From: Marinosulfonomonas sp.
GTDB taxonomy: Bacteria; Pseudomonadota; Alphaproteobacteria; Rhodobacterales; Rhodobacteraceae
DNA length: 7,081 nucleotides
NCBI GenBank assembly: GCA_026989405.1
Contig: JALSJL010000004.1
Span: forward strand, 1-7,081
Reading direction: 5' to 3'
Translations under genes and position numbers: made by a program
Shown here: in pieces, positions 1-7,016 of the stretch
How the letters are laid out: each line of letters starts with the position of its first letter
Numbering within the stretch: the first letter of the stretch is position 1
Notes under the pieces: generated by a model
The model's database searches: none
The model's input: only the letters and a program-made list of their open reading frames with translations
What the model was told of the DNA's origin: nothing

Positions 1-1046
1 GCCACCGCGCGGCCGGCTTTCGCCAGCCCGGCCGCATGGCGCGCAAGCTCGGTCGTGCCCTTGTCAAAGGGCGGGATCTCGAAGGCACCGAGCGGGCCGT
101 TCCACAGGATGGTCTTTGCACCGTCCAGAACCTGCGCGAATTCCGCGACCGCCTTCGGCCCGGCATCCAGGATCATCATGTCATCGGGGCAGGAAAACGC
201 ATCCGTTACAACGGCTTCGATGCCGGCCTTGAACTCTGCCCCGCAGGCCACATCCGCCGGCAGCAGCACCTTGCAGCCGGATTTTTCGGCCAGCGCGCGG
301 ATCTCGTTCACCGTGTCGGCCTGGTCCGTTTCGTGCAGCGATTTGCCCATGGGCGCGCCATCGACAAAAAGGAACGTGTTGGCCATCGCCCCGCCGATGA
401 TCACCGCGTCCAGCTTGGAAACGAGGTTCTTCAGAACCGGGATCTTGGTGGAAATCTTGGCCCCGCCGACAATCGCGACCGAAGGCCGCTCGGGGTCTTC
501 GAGCGCCGCCGTCAGGGCCTTGACTTCCTCGGCCAGAAGCGGGCCCGCGTAGGATGGCAGGAACCGGGTAATTGCATCGGTGGAGGCATGAGCGCGGTGG
601 GCGCAACTGAACGCGTCGTTCACATAAATGTCGCCAAGTGCGGCCAATGCCCGGCCCATCTCGGGGTCGTTCGCCTCTTCGCGCGGATCGAAACGCAGGT
701 TTTCGCACAGCATGACCTCGCCGTCCTGAAGCGCGCGGGCAGCCGCAACCCCGCGTTCGTCTGTGCAGTGCTGGCAACAGAAGATCTTTGCACCCAGGGC
801 CGCGGACAGGGCCGGTTGCACATGCTTCAGCGACAGCTCCGGCACCACCTTGCCCCTGGGCCGGCCGAAATGCGACAGAATCACCAGGCGCGCGCCCTTG
901 GCCAGCAACGGCTTCATGCCGGCAGCAAAGCGTGTGATGCGGGTGGCGTCGCTGACCTGCCCGTCCTGCATCGGCACGTTCAGGTCGGCCCGCACCACCA
1001 GTGTCTTGCCGGCAACGTCGATATCGGTGATCTCGGGGACCGCCAT
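1..1046 (-). CDS. pgk: Phosphoglycerate kinase, CBB-operon copy (3' end cut by window edge)
   Basis: Cytosolic kinase that phosphorylates 3-phosphoglycerate with ATP to 1,3-bisphosphoglycerate, the first reduction step of the CBB cycle; it feeds CbbG encoded just upstream. I translated the minus strand by hand from the ATG at 1046: 348 uninterrupted codons run to the window edge. Family residues visible are R19/D21/N23 (RADLNVP), R36, SHFGRP at 58-63, ENLRF at 115-119, the VNDAF...AHRAHAST block at 142-156, GGAKISTK at 194-201 (ATP-side lysines), GGAMANTF at 218-225 and WNGPLGAFE at 315-323. The family is usually about 390-400 residues, so roughly the last 45-50 are missing, including the C-terminal glycine-rich GGGDT nucleotide-binding motif. 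The start overlaps the cbbG stop by one base (TGATG) and has only a weak purine-rich RBS inside cbbG, which suggests translational coupling. It is oddly Cys-rich: C90, C91, C94, C114, C148, C258, C268 and C286. Function is sure; the alternative symbol is cbbK. Confidence 0.96.
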   Translation of the reverse strand, partial: MAVPEITDIDVAGKTLVVRADLNVPMQDGQVSDATRITRFAAGMKPLLAKGARLVILSHFGRPRGKVVPELSLKHVQPALSAALGAKIFCCQHCTDERGVAAARALQDGEVMLCENLRFDPREEANDPEMGRALAALGDIYVNDAFSCAHRAHASTDAITRFLPSYAGPLLAEEVKALTAALEDPERPSVAIVGGAKISTKIPVLKNLVSKLDAVIIGGAMANTFLFVDGAPMGKSLHETDQADTVNEIRALAEKSGCKVLLPADVACGAEFKAGIEAVVTDAFSCPDDMMILDAGPKAVAEFAQVLDGAKTILWNGPLGAFEIPPFDKGTTELARHAAGLAKAGRAV

Positions 1047-2047
1047 CAGATCAGCTTTCCCATTGCGATGGCGGTATCGGCCATGCGGTTTGAGAAGCCC
1101 CACTCGTTGTCATACCAGGTGAGGATGCGCACCATGTTGCCTTCCATGACCTTGGTCTGGTCCATGTGGAAGGTCGAAGAATGCGCATCGTGGTTGAAGT
1201 CGACCGACACGAGCTTTTCGTCGGTATAGCCCAGGATGCCCTTCATCGGCCCGTCGGCGGCGGCCCTGATGGCGGCGTTGACCTCGTCGATGGTGGTGTC
1301 GCGCGCGGCTTCGAACACCAGATCGACGACCGAGACATTCGGGGTCGGCACCCGGATCGCCATGCCGTCGAGCTTGCCGTTCAGTTCGGGCAGCACGAGG
1401 CCCACGGCGCGCGCCGCCCCGGTGGTGGTCGGGATCATGCTCAGCGCCGCGGCGCGGGCGCGATACATGTCCTTGTGCATGGTATCGAGCGTCGGCTGGT
1501 CGCCGGTGTAGCTGTGGATCGTGGTCATGATGCCCTTGTTGATGCCGATCGTGTCGTTGAGCACCTTGGCCACCGGGCTCAGGCAGTTGGTGGTGCAGGA
1601 TGCGTTCGACACGATCAGGTCATCGCTTGTCAGCACGTCGTGGTTCACGCCGTAGACGATGGTCTTGTCGGCATCGGCCCCCGGCGCCGAGATCAGCACC
1701 CGTTTCGCGCCGCTGTCGAGCAGCATCGCGGCCTTGTCGCGCGCGGTGAAGATGCCGGTGCATTCCATCGCGATGTCGACATCGTCCCAGGGCAGGTCTT
1801 TCGGGTCGCGGATGGCGGTCACGCGCATGCGCCCGCGCCCGGCGTCGATCCAGTCGTCGCCGACCGTCACCTCGTGCGGGAACCGGCCGTGCACGCTGTC
1901 GTAGCGCAACAGATGCGCGTTGAACTCGGGCGAGCCCAGATCGTTCAGCGCCACGACTTCGATATCGGTGCGCCCGCTTTCGATGATCGCCCGCAGGATG
2001 TTGCGCCCGATGCGCCCAAAGCCGTTGATTGCTACTTTGACTGTCAT
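1046..2047 (-). CDS. cbbG: Glyceraldehyde-3-phosphate dehydrogenase, type I (CBB operon)
   Basis: Reduces 1,3-bisphosphoglycerate to glyceraldehyde-3-phosphate in the CBB cycle, and catalyses the reverse in glycolysis; normally a cytosolic homotetramer. The protein is 333 residues, the usual family length. The N-terminal Rossmann fold has GFGRIGR at 9-15 with the dinucleotide glycines G9, G11 and G14, and an acidic D36 at the end of the second strand. The catalytic block SNASCTTNC gives nucleophile C151, and H178 is the partner base. PTTTGAARAVG lies at 206-216 and WYDNEWGFSNR at 311-321. I chose the ATG at 2047 over the TTG one codon upstream because a GGAGAG Shine-Dalgarno then sits 5 nt away. 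It lies 12 nt downstream of cbbT and overlaps pgk by one base. D36 and the T189-M190 pair suggest NAD(H) rather than NADP(H) use (inference). It could equally be named gap or gapA; the operon context supports cbbG. Confidence 0.97.
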   Translation of the reverse strand: MTVKVAINGFGRIGRNILRAIIESGRTDIEVVALNDLGSPEFNAHLLRYDSVHGRFPHEVTVGDDWIDAGRGRMRVTAIRDPKDLPWDDVDIAMECTGIFTARDKAAMLLDSGAKRVLISAPGADADKTIVYGVNHDVLTSDDLIVSNASCTTNCLSPVAKVLNDTIGINKGIMTTIHSYTGDQPTLDTMHKDMYRARAAALSMIPTTTGAARAVGLVLPELNGKLDGMAIRVPTPNVSVVDLVFEAARDTTIDEVNAAIRAAADGPMKGILGYTDEKLVSVDFNHDAHSSTFHMDQTKVMEGNMVRILTWYDNEWGFSNRMADTAIAMGKLI

Positions 2048-2052
2048 CAATA

Positions 2053-2058
2053 CTCTCC
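2053..2058 (-). promoter_or_regulatory. Ribosome binding site of cbbG
   Basis: GGAGAG read on the minus strand, ending 5 nt before the ATG at 2047. It decides between the tandem TTG (2050) and ATG (2047) codons: the TTG would be only 2 nt away, too close for efficient initiation. Confidence 0.7.
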
Positions 2059-2059
2059 G

Positions 2060-4048
2060 TCAGATCAGGTTTTTCGCGGCAGATGCCACGGCGGCTGCCG
2101 TGATGCCGAAGTTTTCATACAGGTCTTTGATCGGGGCGGAAGCCCCAAATCCGGTCATGCCCACAAATGCACTGTTTTCGCCCAGAATGGGCCCCCAGCC
2201 CTGTTCGATGGCGGCTTCGACGCCGACACGCGGGGCCTCTCCCAGAACAGATGCACGATAATCCGCGCTTTGTTTCTCGAACAATTCGAAGCACGGTGCC
2301 GAAACCACGGCTGCCCTGATCCCGTCCTGCGCCAGCAGATCGGCCGCGTCCATTGCGATTTCAACCTCGGAGCCGGTGGCGATCAGCGTGACATCGCGCG
2401 GCCCTTGCGTGTCGCGCAACACGTAGGCGCCGCGCGCCGACATGTTGGTGTCGGTGTGGTTGGTGCGCAGCGTCGGCAGGCCCTGGCGCGACAGGGCCAG
2501 GATCGACGGTGTGCCTTCGGCGGTGACCGCAAGCTGCCAGCACTCGGCGGTTTCCACAACGTCCGCCGGGCGGAACACCATGACATTGGGCATCGCGCGC
2601 AGGCTGGCGAGATGTTCGACCGGCTGGTGGGTCGGCCCGTCTTCGCCAAGGCCGATACTGTCATGGGTCATCACATAGGGCACGCCGAGACCCATCAGCG
2701 CCGAAAGCCGGATCGACGGGCGGCAGTAGTCGGCGAACGCCAGGAACGTGCCGCCGTAGGGCAGGAACCCGCCGTGGAGCGCGATGCCGTTCATCGCCGC
2801 GGCCATGCCATGCTCGCGGATGCCATAGTGAATGTAGCGGCCGGAATAGTCGTCTTTGTTGACGGTCTGCATCCCGTCGGTCTTTGTCAGGTTCGAGCCG
2901 GTCAGGTCGGCCGAGCCGCCTACCGTGTTGGCCAGAACGCCGTTGATCACCTCAAGGGCCATCTGGCTGGCCTTGCGGGTGGCCACCTTGGGGCCGTCTT
3001 GCGACAGGCGCGCCTTGTAGGTGTTGATGGCGCTGTCAAGCGCGTCTGCGTTGGGGGCGGCCAGAGCCGCTTCGAACTCGTGCCGCCAGGGCGACAGCGA
3101 CAGCCGTTCTTCCCAGGCTTCGCGCAGCAGTTTGCCGCGCAGCGCGATGGCGTGCCAGGCGTCGTAGACCTCATCTGGCACCTCGAAGGGCGGATGGGTC
3201 CAGCCGAGCGCCTCGCGGGCGAGCGCGATTTCCTCATCCCCCAGCGGCGCGCCGTGAGTGGCGGCTGTGCCTTGCTTGTTGGGCGCGCCAAAGCCGATGA
3301 TCGTCTTGCAGGCGATCATGGAAGGGCGATCGTCTTCGCGTGCGGCCTCAATTGCGGCCGCGATGGCACCCTTGTCATGGCCGTCGATCGACTGCACATG
3401 CCAGCCGGCAGCCTCAAAGCGTTTCTGCTGGCTGATCGAGGTGGACACTTGTGTGCCCCCGTCAATGGTGATCGAGTTGTCGTCCCACATGACGATCAGC
3501 CGCCCCAGCCCCATATGGCCCGCGAAATCAATGGCTTCGTGGCTGATCCCTTCCATCAGACAGCCGTCGCCGGCGATGACATAAGTGTGGTGATCCACCA
3601 GGTCGTCGCCAAAACGCGCGTTCATCATGCGTTCGGCCAGCGCCATGCCGACGGCGGTGGAAATGCCCTGGCCCAGCGGGCCGGTGGTGACCTCGATCCC
3701 CTTGGCGTGGCCGTATTCCGGATGCCCGGCGGTGCGATAGCCCCACTGGCGGAAGTTGCGGATCTGCTCCATGTCCATGTCGTCGTAGCCGAGCAGGTGG
3801 TTGATCGCGTAGACCAGCATCGAGCCGTGGCCCGCGCTCATCACGAAGCGGTCGCGGTCGGGCCATTTGTCGGCGCTCGGGTCGATCTTCATAAAACGGT
3901 TGAACAGCACCGTTGCCACATCGGCAAGCCCCATCGGCGCGCCGGGGTGGCCCGATTTTGCGGCCTGCACCGCGTCCATTGTCAGCGCCCGGATGGCATT
4001 GGCCATCAGGTCTTCGCGGGTCGTCGAGATATTGCCCTGCTGGTTCAT
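2060..4048 (-). CDS. cbbT: Transketolase (CBB operon)
   Basis: Thiamine-diphosphate enzyme that moves two-carbon ketol units between sugar phosphates. In the CBB cycle it converts fructose-6-P or sedoheptulose-7-P plus glyceraldehyde-3-P into xylulose-5-P and erythrose-4-P or ribose-5-P. The protein is 662 residues, normal for the family. Visible features are the N-terminal KSGHPGAPMG block at 31-40, the GPLGQG loop at 123-128, the thiamine-diphosphate/metal motif starting GDGCLMEG at 160-167 and closing near N191, GFGAPNKQGTAATHG at 252-266, DLTGSN at 381-386 in the pyrimidine-binding domain, catalytic E412 in GIREHGMA, and THDSIGLGEDGPTHQP at 461-476. The C-terminal domain follows to residue 662. 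The frame stays open upstream into cbbP, but the ATG at 4048 is right: AGAGGGG lies 6 nt before it, and the N-terminus then matches family length. It starts 11 nt after the cbbP stop, and its RBS touches that stop codon. Symbol tktA would be the housekeeping alternative. Confidence 0.97.
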   Translation of the reverse strand: MNQQGNISTTREDLMANAIRALTMDAVQAAKSGHPGAPMGLADVATVLFNRFMKIDPSADKWPDRDRFVMSAGHGSMLVYAINHLLGYDDMDMEQIRNFRQWGYRTAGHPEYGHAKGIEVTTGPLGQGISTAVGMALAERMMNARFGDDLVDHHTYVIAGDGCLMEGISHEAIDFAGHMGLGRLIVMWDDNSITIDGGTQVSTSISQQKRFEAAGWHVQSIDGHDKGAIAAAIEAAREDDRPSMIACKTIIGFGAPNKQGTAATHGAPLGDEEIALAREALGWTHPPFEVPDEVYDAWHAIALRGKLLREAWEERLSLSPWRHEFEAALAAPNADALDSAINTYKARLSQDGPKVATRKASQMALEVINGVLANTVGGSADLTGSNLTKTDGMQTVNKDDYSGRYIHYGIREHGMAAAMNGIALHGGFLPYGGTFLAFADYCRPSIRLSALMGLGVPYVMTHDSIGLGEDGPTHQPVEHLASLRAMPNVMVFRPADVVETAECWQLAVTAEGTPSILALSRQGLPTLRTNHTDTNMSARGAYVLRDTQGPRDVTLIATGSEVEIAMDAADLLAQDGIRAAVVSAPCFELFEKQSADYRASVLGEAPRVGVEAAIEQGWGPILGENSAFVGMTGFGASAPIKDLYENFGITAAAVASAAKNLI

Positions 4049-4059
4049 GGTTTGCCCCT

Positions 4060-4935
4060 CTATCTGGCGCGTTTGGCTTCCGAGACCAGACGGTGGATCA
4101 TCGGTGTGAAAATCAGTTGCATCGCCAGTTCCATCTTGCCGCCCGGCACCACGATCGAGTTGGCCCGGCTCATGAAACTGTCGTGGATCATGCTGAGCAG
4201 ATAGGAAAAATCGATGCCCTTGGGATCCTTGAAGCGGATCACCACGAGGCTTTCGTCGGCAGTGGGGATCCAGCGCGCGATGAACGGGTTCGAGGTGTCG
4301 ACGATCGGCACCCGCTGAAAGTTGATGTCGGTTTCGGTGAACTGCGGGGTGATGCAGTGCACATAGGCGTGCATCCGGCGCAGGATCACGTCGGTGACGG
4401 CCTCGGTGGTGTAGCCGCGCTGGGCCTTGTCGCGGTGGATCTTCTGGATCCATTCCAGGTTGATCACCGGCACCACCCCGATCTTGAGATCGGCGTATTT
4501 CGGCAGGTCGACCTCGTCGTTCTTCACCGCGCCATGCAGGCCCTCGTAGAACAACAGGTCGCTGTTGTCCTCGAAATCGGTCCAGTCGGTGAAGGTGCCC
4601 GGCTCGCCGCCATACCGCTTGCCCTCTTCCTCATTGTGGATGTAGTGGCGCGTTTTGCCCTTGCCGCTTTCACCATATTCGCGGAACACGCGCTCCAGTT
4701 CACCCAGCTCGTTGGCTTCGTAGGAAAAATGCGAAAAGCCGTGGTCGCCGGCGGCATAACGCTTGTCCAGCTCGGCCTTCATCGCGGCGCGGTCATACTT
4801 GTGGAAGGCATCGCCCTCGATCGAGACAGCCTTGATGCCTTCGCGGCGGAAGATCTGGTCAAACGTGTCCTTGACCGTAGAGGTGCCCGCGCCGGACGAG
4901 CCGGTGACGGAGATGATCGGATGTTGCTTGCTCAT
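4060..4935 (-). CDS. cbbP: Phosphoribulokinase, bacterial class I
   Basis: Phosphorylates ribulose-5-phosphate with ATP to ribulose-1,5-bisphosphate, the RuBisCO substrate. It is practically diagnostic of the CBB cycle. At 291 residues it matches the short octameric proteobacterial class, not the longer redox-regulated plant/cyanobacterial class. The P-loop GSSGAGTS is at 12-19. Residues known from the Rhodobacter sphaeroides enzyme occur at identical numbers: D42 (catalytic base), H45, R49, H100, E131, K165, R168, D169 and R173. R31, R234 and R257, linked in that enzyme to NADH activation, are also present, so allosteric activation by NADH is expected (inference). The start at 4935 has AAAGGA 6 nt upstream and gives the canonical MSKQHPIISVTG N-terminus. 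The open frame extends upstream to 5046, but only as a shadow inside cbbF. The gene lies 25 nt after cbbF and 11 nt before cbbT. Confidence 0.98.
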   Translation of the reverse strand: MSKQHPIISVTGSSGAGTSTVKDTFDQIFRREGIKAVSIEGDAFHKYDRAAMKAELDKRYAAGDHGFSHFSYEANELGELERVFREYGESGKGKTRHYIHNEEEGKRYGGEPGTFTDWTDFEDNSDLLFYEGLHGAVKNDEVDLPKYADLKIGVVPVINLEWIQKIHRDKAQRGYTTEAVTDVILRRMHAYVHCITPQFTETDINFQRVPIVDTSNPFIARWIPTADESLVVIRFKDPKGIDFSYLLSMIHDSFMSRANSIVVPGGKMELAMQLIFTPMIHRLVSEAKRAR

Positions 4936-4960
4936 GGTGCGGTCCTTTGATTTCGGGCCA

Positions 4961-5968
4961 TCAGGTTCTGAACAGGCCACGGCTGCCAAACAGCGCCGAG
5001 ACCTCGTTGGGCGGGAGTTCGTGGTAGGTTGCGATACGCGTGACATTGTCGGCCGAGCCGAAGATGAGCGGCGTGCGGCCGTGCAGTTGCACAGCGCTCT
5101 GGTTCAGGATCGGATCGACCCCATCGGTGGCCTTGCCGCCGGCCTGTTCGATGACCATCGCGACCGGCGCGCATTCGTAAACCATGCGCAGGCGCCCGCG
5201 CTCATATCCCTTGCGGTCGTCGGACGGGTAAAGAAACACGCCGCCGCGACTGAGGATGCGGTGGGTTTCGGCCACCAGCGAGGCCACCCAGCGCATGTTG
5301 AAATTTGTCGCGCGCGGGCCTTCGGCGCCGGCGATGCAGTCATCGATGAAAGCGCGCACCGGTGGCTGCCAGTGGCGGTAGTTCGAAGCATTGATCGCGT
5401 ATTCGGTGGACTCGGTCGGGATCTGCACGCGTTCGTTGACCAGAACGAAGCTGCGCGTTTCCGGGTCCAGAACATAGTGCAGGGTGCCATCGCCGAAGGT
5501 CACGACCAGCCCGCCCTGGGGGCCGTAAATGAAATATCCTGCCGCGATCTGCTCGTTGACCGGGCGCAGGAAGCTTTCGTTCGGGTCGTCCTTGGCCTCG
5601 TAGATTGAAAACAGCGTGCCGATGGACACGTTGACATCGATGTTGGAAGAACCGTCGAGCGGGTCGATGGCCAGCGCTAACGGGCCGTCCTTGTCGATGG
5701 CGACAACCTCTTCCTGCTCTTCGGAGGCATACCAGCGAACGCCGGACCCCTGGAGCGCTTCGGCAAACTCGTCGTCCGCCATGACATCGAGCGCCTTTTG
5801 TTGGTCGCCATCCGTGTTCTCGCCAACCGCTTCCCCGAGTGCGCCGCCAAGCGGGCCGCGGGCGATTGTCATTGCAAGGCGTTCCGCAACGGTGGCCAGC
5901 GCGATCATCGGCGCTTTCAGCCTTTCCGGAATGTGCTCGGTCGAGATGACAGGCTGTTCGCGGTCCAT
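4961..5968 (-). CDS. cbbF: Fructose-1,6-bisphosphatase, class I (CBB operon)
   Basis: Mg-dependent hydrolysis of fructose-1,6-bisphosphate to fructose-6-phosphate in the regeneration phase of the cycle. Proteobacterial CbbF enzymes often also act on sedoheptulose-1,7-bisphosphate, and no separate SBPase is seen here. The protein is 335 residues, the normal length. The class I signature DPLDGSSNID is at 102-111, with metal-binding D102 and D105. E83/E84 stand at the place of the upstream metal-binding glutamates, and EQAGGKATDG at 274-283 carries the later ligand Glu. GGVFLYPSD (242-250) and the following KGYERGRLR are the substrate-binding region. The start at 5968 is backed by a strong GGGAGGA Shine-Dalgarno a few bases upstream. 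It is the first gene of the operon, facing cbbR across 97 bp, so the cbb promoter should lie directly before it. Class assignment is secure; the exact substrate range is not. Confidence 0.97.
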   Translation of the reverse strand: MDREQPVISTEHIPERLKAPMIALATVAERLAMTIARGPLGGALGEAVGENTDGDQQKALDVMADDEFAEALQGSGVRWYASEEQEEVVAIDKDGPLALAIDPLDGSSNIDVNVSIGTLFSIYEAKDDPNESFLRPVNEQIAAGYFIYGPQGGLVVTFGDGTLHYVLDPETRSFVLVNERVQIPTESTEYAINASNYRHWQPPVRAFIDDCIAGAEGPRATNFNMRWVASLVAETHRILSRGGVFLYPSDDRKGYERGRLRMVYECAPVAMVIEQAGGKATDGVDPILNQSAVQLHGRTPLIFGSADNVTRIATYHELPPNEVSALFGSRGLFRT

Positions 5969-5971
5969 GGT

Positions 5972-5978
5972 TCCTCCC
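5972..5978 (-). promoter_or_regulatory. Strong ribosome binding site of cbbF
   Basis: GGGAGGA on the minus strand, ending 3 nt before the cbbF ATG; counted from the GGAGG core the spacing is 4 nt. It is the strongest Shine-Dalgarno in the window and fits the lead gene of an operon, although the spacing is short. Confidence 0.6.
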
Positions 5979-6005
5979 AGTCACCGGTTGCGCTTGGCAT
6001 TGCTA

Positions 6006-6037
6006 TTTCAGATTCGTAAACGTAAAAGAATTTAAAA
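6006..6037. promoter_or_regulatory. Candidate CbbR operator (imperfect inverted repeat)
   Basis: Arms TTTCAGATTC (6006-6015) and GAATTTAAAA (6028-6037) are complementary at 8 of 10 positions, with perfect ATTC/GAAT inner ends and a 12-bp spacer. The region also satisfies the loose LysR T-N11-A rule, for example T6013 to A6025. The inner end of the left arm and the spacer contain CGTAAA twice in tandem (6015-6020 and 6021-6026). Position and symmetry fit a LysR-family site. AT-richness makes such matches easier by chance, so this is a candidate only. Confidence 0.4.
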
Positions 6038-6065
6038 AGATGGAATAACAATTCAGGAAAATTTA

Positions 6066-6992
6066 ATGTCGGACATCGCGGGTATCACGTTGAAACAACT
6101 GCGAGCCGTTGATGCGGTCGCGCGCACCCATTCCATCACCGGCGCGGCACGAGAGCTTGGATTGACGCCGCCTGCGGTCCACACACAGCTGAAAGGGCTG
6201 GAAGACGTTCTGGGCTGTCGGGTGGTCGCAAAGGGGGAAAAGTCAGGCATGGTTCTGACACCGGAAGGCGAGCTTGTGTTGCAGGCCCAAAGGGCGGTGG
6301 ACGTGTCGCTCAAGAGCTGTCTGAACCAGATCGACGCCATGAAAAAGGGGTTGGCGGGCCGGGTGGTCCTCGGGGTTGTCTCCACGGCAAAATACTTTGC
6401 TCCGGCAATTGTTGCGGAGTTGAAAAAAACACTTGAAAACATTGAAGTGCAACTCAATGTTGGCAATCGAGGTGAAGTTCTGCAGGCGCTGGTCGAGCGG
6501 TCGGTGGACATCGCGATCATGGGGCGGCCGCCGCGCCAGCCGGCGGTGGTTTCCAAGCCGATCGGCATGCACCCGATGGTCATTGTCGCGCCGCCGGATC
6601 ACAGGCTTGCCGGCCTTGACAGGGTCGCCCCTGACGCGGTCCTTGACCAGACCTTCATTGCCCGCGAAGAGGGGTCGGGCACCCGCATCCTCATGGTCCG
6701 TTACCTGGACCGGATCGGTGAGGGGAAACCCTATGAAACCGTCGAAATGGGTTCGAATGAAACCATCAAGCAGGCGGTGATTGCCGGGCTTGGCATCGCG
6801 ATGATTTCGCAGCACACGGTGACCGAAGAGCTCAGGGCGGGGCGTTTGGTCGCACTCAACGCGCCCGAACTGCCGATCGAACGGCAATGGTATGTTCTGC
6901 ACCACGAAAAGCTGGAACTTACGCCCGCCATGCGCTCTGTGTGGCGCTTTATCGTCGAAAACAGTCACCGGTTTTTCCCGTCGCTGGAGTAG
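6066..6992 (+). CDS. cbbR: LysR-family transcriptional regulator of the cbb operon
   Basis: DNA-binding regulator expected to activate the divergent cbbFPTG-pgk operon in response to metabolites that signal carbon and redox state. The protein is 308 residues, typical for LysR proteins. The N-terminal winged helix-turn-helix spans about residues 8-66, with the recognition region around 25-45 (GAARELGLTPPAVHTQLKGLE). A linker helix lies at about 67-95. The two-lobed effector-binding domain begins at GRVVLGVVSTAKYFAP (98-113) and includes REEGSGTR at 200-207 and MGSNETIKQAVIAGLGIAMI at 228-247, features commonly seen in CbbR/CysB-like regulators. The start at 6066 has AGGA 7 nt upstream and gives the full HTH. 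Cbb-type identity rests on the divergent position next to cbbF as much as on sequence. The effector is unknown from sequence; RuBP, NADPH and other cycle metabolites are reported for relatives. Another LysR subtype is possible but unlikely. Confidence 0.92.
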   Translation: MSDIAGITLKQLRAVDAVARTHSITGAARELGLTPPAVHTQLKGLEDVLGCRVVAKGEKSGMVLTPEGELVLQAQRAVDVSLKSCLNQIDAMKKGLAGRVVLGVVSTAKYFAPAIVAELKKTLENIEVQLNVGNRGEVLQALVERSVDIAIMGRPPRQPAVVSKPIGMHPMVIVAPPDHRLAGLDRVAPDAVLDQTFIAREEGSGTRILMVRYLDRIGEGKPYETVEMGSNETIKQAVIAGLGIAMISQHTVTEELRAGRLVALNAPELPIERQWYVLHHEKLELTPAMRSVWRFIVENSHRFFPSLE

Positions 6993-7016
6993 GCCGGCCC
7001 GTCGTTTTTGGCGATG

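Larger units (their letters stand above)
5969..6065. promoter_or_regulatory. cbbR-cbbF divergent control region
   Basis: This 97-bp gap lies between the divergent starts of cbbF and cbbR. Bases 6001-6065 are only about 25% GC (16 of 65), against clearly GC-rich coding DNA on both sides, as expected of a promoter/operator region. LysR-type regulators usually bind such a shared region, repressing their own gene and activating the target operon on effector binding. I could not pick convincing -35/-10 pairs on either strand, so no transcription start is claimed. The cbbR RBS (AGGA, 6055-6058, 7 nt spacing) and the cbbF RBS lie at its two ends. Confidence 0.75.

Noticed and set aside
36..1229. Plus-strand open frame of 397 codons over the pgk region
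   Set aside because: It is the shadow of pgk, whose minus-strand translation gives all the conserved kinase motifs without a stop.
1166..4204. Plus-strand open frame of about 1012 codons, antisense to cbbG and cbbT
   Set aside because: It lies opposite strongly conserved enzyme genes, is rich in His/Arg/Gly/Val low-information stretches and shows no recognisable domain. Long antisense frames are expected opposite GC-rich genes with biased third positions.
4049..4453. Possible 135-residue N-terminal extension of transketolase
   Set aside because: It would overlap the conserved C-terminus of cbbP, has no transketolase similarity, and the ATG at 4048 has a good RBS and gives the family length.
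4936..5046. Possible 37-residue N-terminal extension of phosphoribulokinase
   Set aside because: It overlaps the end of cbbF in another frame; the ATG at 4935 has a good RBS and gives residue numbering identical to the R. sphaeroides enzyme.
5978..6973. Exact 12-bp direct repeat CAGTCACCGGTT at 5978-5989 and 6962-6973, flanking cbbR
   Set aside because: By a simple count, about one or two 12-mer matches are expected by chance in 7 kb, and the second copy is in cbbR coding sequence. There are no mobile-element genes between them.
6977..7010. Possible rho-independent terminator after cbbR
   Set aside because: The GC-rich GGCCGGCC has no loop, and the short T-run at 7005-7009 is not preceded by a proper stem; CCCGTCG occurs as a direct, not inverted, repeat.
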